Positions 1-4,318 of a DNA stretch of 5,486 nt are shown here, one piece after another. Every line of letters begins with the position of its first letter. Position 1 is the first letter of the stretch. The position numbers were made by a program, and so were the translations under genes. Origin of the DNA: Hyphomonas sp. (GTDB lineage: Bacteria; Pseudomonadota; Alphaproteobacteria; Caulobacterales; Hyphomonadaceae); the NCBI GenBank assembly GCA_003486945.1, contig DNFL01000231.1, positions 1 to 5,486 on the forward strand, given 5' to 3'. The notes under the pieces were generated by a model. The model did not search any database and was not told where the DNA came from. It was given only the letters and a program-made list of their open reading frames with translations.

Positions 1-1374
1 GGCGGCGGCCCCGGCGGCTACAATTGCGCCACGCGCTGCGGCCAGCTGGGCCTCAAGGTCGCCCTCATCGAGAAGCGCGACAAGCTGGGCGGAACCTGCC
101 TGAATGTCGGCTGCATCCCGTCCAAGGCGCTGCTACATGCCTCACATCTTTTCCATGCTGCGCAGCATGATTTCGCCGCGCTCGGCATCAAGACCGGCAA
201 GGTCGAACTCGATCTCGCGCAGATGATGGCGCAGAAGTCCGACGCCGTCGAAGGCCTGACCAAAGGCATCGAATTCCTCTTCAAGAAGAACAAGGTCGAC
301 TACATCAAGGGTAAGGGAAAGATCCTCGCGCCCGGCAAGGTGGAAGTCGCGCTGCTGGACGGCGGCTCGAAGGTGCTCGACACGAAGAATATCGTCATCG
401 CCACGGGCTCCGAGCCTGCCACCCTGCCCGGCATCGAGATCGACGAGGAGCGCATTGTCTCCAATACCGGCGCGCTGTCGCTGGGCGCGGTTCCGAAACG
501 CCTCGTGCTGATCGGCGCCGGTGTGATCGGCCTCGAGATGGGTTCGGTCTGGGCGCGGCTCGGTTCAGACGTGACGGTGGTGGAGTATCTCGACCGCATC
601 CTGCCACCGGCGGACGCCGAAGTGGCGAAGGAAGCCGAGCGCACGTTCAAGAAACAGGGCCTCACCTTCAAGCTCGGCACCAAGGTGACCGGCATCGAAA
701 AGCAGAAGACCAAGCTGAAAGTCTCGATGGAGCCCGCCAAGGGCGGTGATACCGAGACGGTCGATGCCGACATCGTCATCGTCGCCATCGGCCGCAGGCC
801 TTACACCGAAGGCCTCGGCCTCGAGAATGTCGGCGGCAAGACGGGCAAAGGCGGCGTCATCGAAGTGACCGATCATTTCCGCGTCGCGGACGGTGTCTGG
901 GCAATCGGCGACTGCATTCCCGGCCCGATGCTCGCCCACAAGGCAGAGGATGACGGCACCGCTGTTGCCGAGCTGATCGCCGGCAAGGCGGGCCATGTGA
1001 ACTATGATCTCGTGCCCAGCGTCGTCTACACCAACCCAGAAATCGCCTGGGTTGGCAAGAATGAGGAAGAGCTGAAGGCCGCCGGCATCGAGTATGTGAA
1101 GGGCAAGTTCCCCTTCATGGCAAACTCCCGTGCACGGACGAACCACGAGACCACGGGCTTCGTGAAGATCCTCGCCGAAAAAGGCACGGATCGCATTCTA
1201 GGCGCGCACATGATCGGCGTCGGTGTCGGCGAGATGATCGCAGAAGTCTGCGTCGCGATGGAATTCGGCGCCGCCTCCGAAGACATCGCCCGCACCAGCC
1301 ATGCCCACCCCACCCTGTCGGAAGCCATCCGCCAGGCCGCGATGGGCGTGGAAGGCTGGACGATGCAGATGTAA
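1..1374 (+). CDS. lpd: Dihydrolipoamide dehydrogenase (E3), 5'-truncated by the window edge
   Basis: This is the FAD-dependent E3 subunit that reoxidises dihydrolipoyl groups of 2-oxoacid dehydrogenase complexes (pyruvate, 2-oxoglutarate) and passes electrons to NAD+ in the cytoplasm. The frame is open from base 1 and gives 457 visible residues. It starts inside the FAD-binding glycine loop (GGGPGGY, visible residues 1-7), so about 7-10 residues and the start codon lie upstream. The redox-active disulfide motif GGTCLNVGCIPSK follows, with cysteines at 33 and 38. The NAD-binding loop GAGVIG is at 172-177. The C-terminal dimerisation domain ends with HAHPTLSE, giving the catalytic His436-Glu441 pair. 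Stop is TAA at 1372-1374. All key residues are present, so the enzyme should be active. Two cysteines at visible positions 9 and 13, just after the FAD loop, are unusual to my eye. In related bacteria lpd usually follows 2-oxoacid dehydrogenase genes, but the upstream genes are outside the window. Mercuric and glutathione reductases are less likely given the overall sequence match to E3. Confidence 0.96.
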   Translation, partial: GGGPGGYNCATRCGQLGLKVALIEKRDKLGGTCLNVGCIPSKALLHASHLFHAAQHDFAALGIKTGKVELDLAQMMAQKSDAVEGLTKGIEFLFKKNKVDYIKGKGKILAPGKVEVALLDGGSKVLDTKNIVIATGSEPATLPGIEIDEERIVSNTGALSLGAVPKRLVLIGAGVIGLEMGSVWARLGSDVTVVEYLDRILPPADAEVAKEAERTFKKQGLTFKLGTKVTGIEKQKTKLKVSMEPAKGGDTETVDADIVIVAIGRRPYTEGLGLENVGGKTGKGGVIEVTDHFRVADGVWAIGDCIPGPMLAHKAEDDGTAVAELIAGKAGHVNYDLVPSVVYTNPEIAWVGKNEEELKAAGIEYVKGKFPFMANSRARTNHETTGFVKILAEKGTDRILGAHMIGVGVGEMIAEVCVAMEFGAASEDIARTSHAHPTLSEAIRQAAMGVEGWTMQM

Positions 1375-1380
1375 CCGGTG

Positions 1381-1403
1381 CCGCCGGGACTGGAGCCCGG
1401 CGG
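1381..1403 (+). terminator. GC-rich hairpin after lpd, possible terminator
   Basis: A perfect 8-bp stem (CCGCCGGG at 1381-1388, CCCGGCGG at 1396-1403) encloses a 7-base loop and begins 7 bases after the lpd stop. No T-run follows (AAATCTCCC), so it is not a classic intrinsic terminator. It may act as a 3' stabiliser of the lpd message or as a weak or Rho-assisted terminator. Confidence 0.45.
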
Positions 1404-1419
1404 AAATCTCCCTTAGAGT
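1391..1419 (+). promoter_or_regulatory. Candidate promoter for a leaderless GNAT transcript
   Basis: A TAGAGT hexamer (1414-1419) fits the TAnnnT form of a -10 box and ends 6 bases before the ATG at 1426. Transcription starting at the usual distance would begin at or very near the A of the start codon. A poor -35 match (TGGAGC, 1391-1396, 3 of 6) lies 17 bases upstream, inside the lpd hairpin. No convincing Shine-Dalgarno precedes the ATG. Leaderless starts are common in alphaproteobacteria, but this call rests on short motifs only. Confidence 0.3.
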
Positions 1420-1425
1420 GGCGCC

Positions 1426-1872
1426 ATGTACACACACGCGGGCGCAGGATGGAGCATCAGGCCGTTTGATCCGGCAGATGCGGGCGCTTGCCTGGCGATC
1501 TTCCGCGACTGCCTTGCCGATATGCCCTGGCGCGTGCGAAACCGGGGCCAGTACATGATCCTGCGGCGCGCGTTCGGCCCCCAGAACGCCCTCGTGGCGG
1601 AAGAACCGGATGCGGGCATCATCGGCTTCCTGACACTGCAGATGGCGCAGGGCTATGTCGACCATATGTTCGTGGACCGCGACTGGCGCTTCTGCGGCGT
1701 CGCCCGCGGCCTGCTGGAAGTCGCCCGCGCGCATGTCAACGGCACGCTGAGCCTGGATGTCGACACGGAAAACCTCGGCGCCCGGCGCGCCTATGAGGCG
1801 CTCGGCTGGCAGGTAGTGGCGAGCACGACGGCAAACGGCAAGGCGCGCCAGATGCGCCTCGTCAGCCCCTGA
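1426..1872 (+). CDS. GNAT-family N-acetyltransferase
   Basis: This 148-residue protein has the normal length for a single-domain GNAT enzyme, which transfers an acetyl group from acetyl-CoA to an amine. The N-terminal strand-helix carries IRPFDPADAGACLAIF (11-26). Motif A is the strand VDHMFVD (78-84) followed by the pyrophosphate-binding loop R88-F-C-G91-V-A93, which fits (Q/R)xxGx(G/A). Motif B, LDVDTENLGARRAYEALGW (about 110-128), includes Asn116 and Tyr123; the tyrosine is the usual general acid of the family. The substrate cannot be told from sequence: an antibiotic, a protein N-terminus, a polyamine or a small metabolite are all possible. The ATG at 1426 was chosen because it places the first GNAT strand near the N-terminus, although no good ribosome site precedes it. 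The helicase gene starts 5 bases after its TGA stop, which suggests co-transcription, but no functional link is evident. Confidence 0.88.
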   Translation: MYTHAGAGWSIRPFDPADAGACLAIFRDCLADMPWRVRNRGQYMILRRAFGPQNALVAEEPDAGIIGFLTLQMAQGYVDHMFVDRDWRFCGVARGLLEVARAHVNGTLSLDVDTENLGARRAYEALGWQVVASTTANGKARQMRLVSP

Positions 1873-1877
1873 CCGCT

Positions 1878-3224
1878 TTGCCCGCACGCCTGCCCCCGAA
1901 TCCGGAAACCGTTTATGCCGCCCCGGCAGACTGGGTTGCGCGCGGCGCGGGCGCGCAGGGCAACCTGTTCCTTACGGGGCGCGCCGGCACGGGCAAGACA
2001 ACGCTCCTGCGCAAATTCCTCGCCGAAGCCGGCGACAAGGCGGTGGTCGTCGCGCCCACCGGCGTGGCCGCGATGAATGCCGGCGGGCAGACGATCCACT
2101 CGTTTTTCAAGTTCCCGCCGCGCCTGATCGAAGCGCAGGATGTGCGCCGCCTGCCGAACGCCCGCGTGGTGCGCGCCATCGACACAATGGTGATCGATGA
2201 AATCTCGATGGTGCGTTCCGACATGCTGGACGCCATCGACCGCAGCCTGAAACTGAACCGCGGCTCGAAACGCCCGTTCGGCGGTGTACGGATGATCCTC
2301 TCCGGCGACCTGCACCAGCTGCCGCCGGTCGTGTCCAATCAGGAAAGCCCGATCCTGCAGGAGCGCTTCGGCGGAAACTACTTCCACAACGCGCATGCCT
2401 TCAAGGAGGCGGAGTTCGCGCTGCTCGCCCTTAAGCATGTGTTCCGGCAGGAAGACCCGCGCTTCCTCGCCCTTCTCGGCGCGCTGCGCAATGGCCGCGT
2501 GACGCCGCAGGACGAGCTGACGCTGGCCCGCCTCGTGTCAAAACGCAGCGCGGCGGAGGCTTCCGACACGCATGTCGTGCTGACCCCGAACAATGCCAAC
2601 GCCTTCCGCATCAATCAGACGCGCCTCGCCCAGCTGACCGGCGAACGCAAGATCTTCGCGGCCGATGTGCAGGGCCAGTTCGACGACAAGAGCTTCCCGA
2701 CCGAGGCGGACCTTGAACTGAAAGTCGGCGCGCGCGTGATGCTGATCCGCAACGATCCCGAAGGGCGCTGGGTGAACGGCACGCTGGCGCATGTCGAAGG
2801 CTTCGACTCCAAGAGCGTGATCGTGAAGATCGGCAAGCGCGTCTACGAGATCGAGCAGGCGGCCTGGGAAAAGTACCGCTACGATTTCGAGATGGACTCG
2901 AAAAAGGTGAAGCGCGAAGTGGTCGGCACGTTCAAGCAGGTGCCGCTGCGCCTTGCCTACGCGGTCACCGTGCACAAGGCGCAGGGCCTGACGCTCGACA
3001 ATGTCTATATCGATTTCGATTCCGGCATGTTCGCGCACGGACAGGCATACGTCGCCTTCTCGCGGGCGCGCACGCTGGAAGGGCTCGAAATCTCACGGCC
3101 GCTGCGCCCGCGCGACCTGGTGCTCGACCGCGACGCGTTTGCCTTCGGCGACCTCGACACGATCGAGGATACGCCGGCCTACCTGCTGGCAAAATTCCGG
3201 AAGGACGAGGGCGTGCTCGTTTAA
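1878..3224 (+). CDS. Pif1/RecD-like superfamily 1B ATP-dependent DNA helicase
   Basis: This 448-residue cytoplasmic protein is a superfamily 1B motor of the Pif1/RecD type, expected to move 5'-3' on single-stranded DNA. Visible motifs in order are Walker A GRAGTGKTT (34-42, Lys40), motif Ia with PTGVAAMNAGGQTIHSFF (60-77), Walker B VIDEISM (105-111, Asp107-Glu108), and motif III GDLHQLPPV (143-151). Later come the Pif1-type segment GARVMLIRND in the 2B region, VHKAQGLTLD (about 365-374) and the motif VI arginine-finger segment YVAFSRAR (391-398, Arg396). All core motifs are intact. It has no added domains (no HRDC, no nuclease), so it is a minimal core helicase. The start is taken as TTG at 1878 because the next in-frame ATG lies after Walker A and the sequence from NPE onward is needed for the fold. 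CTG at 1869 or 1890 is possible. No clear Shine-Dalgarno is seen, so initiation may depend on coupling to the GNAT gene. Roles in replication-fork or recombination repair, or in resolving G-quadruplexes, are inferred from the family. Confidence 0.9.
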   Translation: MPARLPPNPETVYAAPADWVARGAGAQGNLFLTGRAGTGKTTLLRKFLAEAGDKAVVVAPTGVAAMNAGGQTIHSFFKFPPRLIEAQDVRRLPNARVVRAIDTMVIDEISMVRSDMLDAIDRSLKLNRGSKRPFGGVRMILSGDLHQLPPVVSNQESPILQERFGGNYFHNAHAFKEAEFALLALKHVFRQEDPRFLALLGALRNGRVTPQDELTLARLVSKRSAAEASDTHVVLTPNNANAFRINQTRLAQLTGERKIFAADVQGQFDDKSFPTEADLELKVGARVMLIRNDPEGRWVNGTLAHVEGFDSKSVIVKIGKRVYEIEQAAWEKYRYDFEMDSKKVKREVVGTFKQVPLRLAYAVTVHKAQGLTLDNVYIDFDSGMFAHGQAYVAFSRARTLEGLEISRPLRPRDLVLDRDAFAFGDLDTIEDTPAYLLAKFRKDEGVLV

Positions 3225-3230
3225 GCGAGC
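3215..3230. terminator. Small hairpin over the convergent stop codons
   Basis: GCTCG (3215-3219) and CGAGC (3226-3230) form a 5-bp stem around a 6-base loop that contains the shared TTAA stop. Being symmetric, it would form in transcripts from both strands and could act as a weak two-way terminator. It has no proper T-run on either side, so confidence is low. Confidence 0.25.
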
Positions 3231-3451
3231 TTGCGGATTTCGTCTGCCAGCGCGCGGTCCTTGTCGGTGACGATGGCTTCCAGCGTCTTCACGCGCTCCT
3301 TCAGCCGCGCCACGTCCTCGCGCAATTTCGCGACTTCGCCTTGCGTGACATCATCTGCGCGGGAATTGGCGCGTGTCTTCAGGTAAGTGGTGTAGACCCC
3401 TGCCCCGACGCTGATCGCGACGATGAGCACCACCATTTCAAACGGACCCAT
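3221..3451 (-). CDS. PspB-like small membrane/coiled-coil protein (copy 1, distal)
   Basis: This is a 76-residue protein. A hydrophobic segment at residues 4-24 (FEMVVLIVAISVGAGVYTTYL) should be a single membrane span. A short polar linker (25-38) leads to a charged coiled coil (about 39-62, heptad pattern in LREDVARLKERVKTLEAIVTD). The C-terminal half resembles PspB of E. coli (RERIQALESIL), a partner of PspC and PspA in envelope-stress sensing; that role is inference here. The start is set at ATG 3451 because GGAGG lies 8 bases upstream. A longer frame from TTG at 3490 would put charged residues and a hairpin before the membrane span and has no comparable ribosome site. Its TAA stop overlaps that of the converging helicase gene. 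It is clearly paralogous to the gene just upstream (3525-3743). No PspA, PspC or PspF gene lies in the window. Confidence 0.78.
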   Translation of the reverse strand: MGPFEMVVLIVAISVGAGVYTTYLKTRANSRADDVTQGEVAKLREDVARLKERVKTLEAIVTDKDRALADEIRKLA

Positions 3452-3459
3452 GTGATCAT

Positions 3460-3464
3460 CCTCC
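3460..3464 (-). promoter_or_regulatory. Shine-Dalgarno deciding the start of PspB-like copy 1
   Basis: The minus strand reads GGAGG here, with 8 bases to the ATG at 3451. This favours the 76-residue protein over the longer reading from TTG at 3490. Confidence 0.75.
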
Positions 3465-3483
3465 GGTTCGCAGCAGGCAAGAT

Positions 3484-3496
3484 GCCCCAAAGGGGC
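3484..3496. repeat. Perfect hairpin between the two PspB-like genes
   Basis: GCCCC (3484-3488), AAA, GGGGC (3492-3496) is a perfect 5-bp inverted repeat in the 73-base spacer. On the transcribed (minus) strand it reads GCCCC-TTT-GGGGC. It is not followed by a T-run, so it is not an intrinsic terminator. It could set the ratio of the two proteins by affecting RNA stability or processing. It ends 20 bases upstream of the Shine-Dalgarno of copy 1. Confidence 0.45.
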
Positions 3497-3524
3497 GGTG
3501 AATAAAAGGCCAGATCAGAACGGA

Positions 3525-3743
3525 TCAGAGCCGGTCAATATCGCGGCGCAGGCGCCAGTCGCGGTCGGTGATGATTTCCTCGAGCACGCGGATACGCTCG
3601 TTGAGGCGGTCGATCTCCGTATCCCGCGCCCCGCGCACATCGGACTCCGGATAGCCGGCATACCGGCGCGGACGACACCGCGACCTGCCCGCTACCGCCC
3701 AGACGATCAGGGCCACGGTCATGAACAGCCAGAATCCAGACAT
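3525..3743 (-). CDS. PspB-like small membrane/coiled-coil protein (copy 2, proximal)
   Basis: This is a 72-residue protein. Residues 4-19 (FWLFMTVALIVWAVAG) form one short, tryptophan-rich membrane span. An arginine-rich stretch follows (Arg20, 22, 24, 26, 27), which by the positive-inside rule would put the C-terminus in the cytoplasm. Residues 43-72 form a charged coiled coil. This coiled coil matches copy 1 at 13 of 29 aligned positions, with the shared pattern RLxERxxxLExIxTDxDxxL, and also resembles PspB. The linker and membrane span have diverged, so the duplication is not recent. The start is ATG 3743, with GGAGG 5 bases upstream; a GTG at 3758 in the same frame sits before the Shine-Dalgarno and would translate it, so it is unlikely. 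A promoter candidate lies just upstream, so this gene and copy 1 may form a small operon separate from dut. Function is inferred only. Confidence 0.75.
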   Translation of the reverse strand: MSGFWLFMTVALIVWAVAGRSRCRPRRYAGYPESDVRGARDTEIDRLNERIRVLEEIITDRDWRLRRDIDRL

Positions 3744-3748
3744 GTCAT

Positions 3749-3753
3749 CCTCC
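3749..3753 (-). promoter_or_regulatory. Shine-Dalgarno deciding the start of PspB-like copy 2
   Basis: The minus strand reads GGGAGGATGAC before the ATG at 3743, leaving 5 bases after GGAGG. This selects ATG 3743 over the in-frame GTG at 3758, which overlaps the site from upstream. Confidence 0.75.
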
Positions 3754-3764
3754 CTCACATATCG

Positions 3765-3793
3765 ATTATCAATGTGGGGAGATTGGGGGTCAG
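3765..3793 (-). promoter_or_regulatory. Candidate sigma-70 promoter for the PspB-like pair
   Basis: On the minus strand a -35 candidate CTGACC (3793-3788, 4 of 6) and a -10 GATAAT (3770-3765, 5 of 6) are exactly 17 bases apart. The expected start near 3758 leaves a leader of about 15 bases containing the Shine-Dalgarno. The -10 lies within a 13-base near-palindrome (3761-3773) that could be an operator. Confidence 0.45.
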
Positions 3794-3807
3794 CGCAAGG
3801 GGCGGGG
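3776..3807 (+). other. Four G-runs, possible G-quadruplex
   Basis: The plus strand has runs of 4, 5, 4 and 4 G at 3776-3779, 3785-3789, 3799-3802 and 3804-3807, separated by 5, 9 and 1 bases. This could fold into an intramolecular G-quadruplex, though the 9-base loop is longer than the usual 7-base limit. It covers the -35 and spacer of the candidate promoter, on the template strand for the PspB-like genes. Confidence 0.4.
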
Positions 3808-3810
3808 AAG

Positions 3811-3835
3811 AAAAAAACGACTCAGCGCCCGGTCG
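3811..3835 (-). terminator. Weak terminator-like T-run after dut
   Basis: Reading the minus strand, a 4-bp stem (CGAC/GTCG, 3835-3832 with 3821-3818) with a 10-base loop holding the dut stop runs straight into seven T (3817-3811). The stem is short, so termination may be partial. It would separate dut from the PspB-like genes, which agrees with a promoter lying just downstream. Confidence 0.3.
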
Positions 3836-4277
3836 ACCCAAATCCGCCGGCGCCGCGTGCGGTCTCTCCGAGCTCGCTGACTTCCTGCCAGCCGAGGCGT
3901 GTCACCGGGGCGAGGACGAGTTGGGCTATGCGTTCGCCGCGCTGGATGGTGAAGGCTTCTGCCCCGAGATTGATCAGGATCACCTTGATCTCGCCGCGAT
4001 AATCCGAATCGATCGTGCCCGGCGTGTTGAGGCAGGTGAGGCCGTGCTTGGCGGCGAGGCCGGAGCGCGGGCGCACCTGGATCTCGTAGCCTTCGGGGAT
4101 TGCGACAGAGAGCCCGGTCGGCACCATCGCGCGCGCGCCGGGGGCGAGCACCACGGGCTCACCTTCCGGCACAGCGGCGCGCACATCCATGCCGGCAGAG
4201 CCAGCGGTTTCGTAAGACGGCAGCTGCAGCCCGTCAAAATGCGGCAGCGGGCGGACTTGAACAATGACTTCGCTCAT
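3822..4277 (-). CDS. dut: Deoxyuridine 5'-triphosphate nucleotidohydrolase (dUTPase)
   Basis: This enzyme hydrolyses dUTP to dUMP and pyrophosphate, keeping uracil out of DNA and supplying dUMP for thymidylate synthesis. At 151 residues it has the standard length of the homotrimeric cytoplasmic enzyme. All five family motifs are visible in order: motif 1 AGMDVRAA (28-35), motif 2 PRSGLA (70-75), motif 3 [14 protein letters not shown] (83-96, with the catalytic Asp90 and the uracil-stacking Tyr93), motif 4 RGERIAQLV (113-121), and the flexible C-terminal motif 5 [10 protein letters not shown] (141-150), whose Phe146 stacks on the substrate base. The start is ATG 4277; GGAGG sits 3 bases upstream, somewhat close. 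The gene begins 41 bases after the coaBC stop on the same strand, the same neighbour order as in many bacteria including E. coli, so the two are very probably co-transcribed. Nothing is missing or unusual. Confidence 0.98.
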   Translation of the reverse strand: MSEVIVQVRPLPHFDGLQLPSYETAGSAGMDVRAAVPEGEPVVLAPGARAMVPTGLSVAIPEGYEIQVRPRSGLAAKHGLTCLNTPGTIDSDYRGEIKVILINLGAEAFTIQRGERIAQLVLAPVTRLGWQEVSELGETARGAGGFGSTGR

Positions 4278-4280
4278 CGT

Positions 4281-4285
4281 CCTCC
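4281..4285 (-). promoter_or_regulatory. Shine-Dalgarno of dut, short spacing
   Basis: The minus strand reads GGAGGACG directly before the ATG at 4277, so only 3 bases separate GGAGG from the start. That is tighter than the spacing of the two PspB-like genes (5 and 8 bases). The next usable in-frame ATG is inside motif 1, so this start stands. Confidence 0.6.
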
Positions 4286-4293
4286 GGTGCGGA

Positions 4294-4310
4294 GACTCTG
4301 GCGATGAGTC
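4294..4310. repeat. Inverted repeat of two GANTC sites in the coaBC-dut spacer
   Basis: GACTC (4294-4298) and GAGTC (4306-4310) are complementary arms of a 5-bp stem with a 7-base loop. Both also fit GANTC, the recognition sequence of the alphaproteobacterial cell-cycle methyltransferase CcrM. The hairpin lies between the coaBC stop and the dut ribosome site. GANTC also occurs by chance elsewhere in the window, so a regulatory meaning is unproven. Confidence 0.35.
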
Positions 4311-4318
4311 AAGCGGGC

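Noticed and set aside
565..1146. A 193-codon minus-strand frame opposite lpd.
   Set aside because: It is antisense to conserved E3 coding sequence and has no recognisable domain.
1198..1887. A 229-codon minus-strand frame opposite the end of lpd and the GNAT gene.
   Set aside because: It is a shadow of two well-supported plus-strand genes, with a histidine/arginine-rich product typical of a GC-rich antisense frame.
1791..2438. A 215-codon minus-strand frame opposite the start of the helicase.
   Set aside because: It overlaps the Walker A and B coding region of the helicase, and its product shows no motif.
3452..3490. Thirteen-residue N-terminal extension of PspB-like copy 1 from TTG 3490.
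   Set aside because: It would add a charged, cysteine-containing stretch before the membrane span and would translate through the GGAGG that serves ATG 3451.
3498..4307. A 269-codon plus-strand open frame across dut and the PspB-like gene.
   Set aside because: It lies antisense to dut, whose five motifs are intact, and to a PspB-like gene with a good ribosome site. Its product has no recognisable domain; long antisense frames are expected at this GC content.
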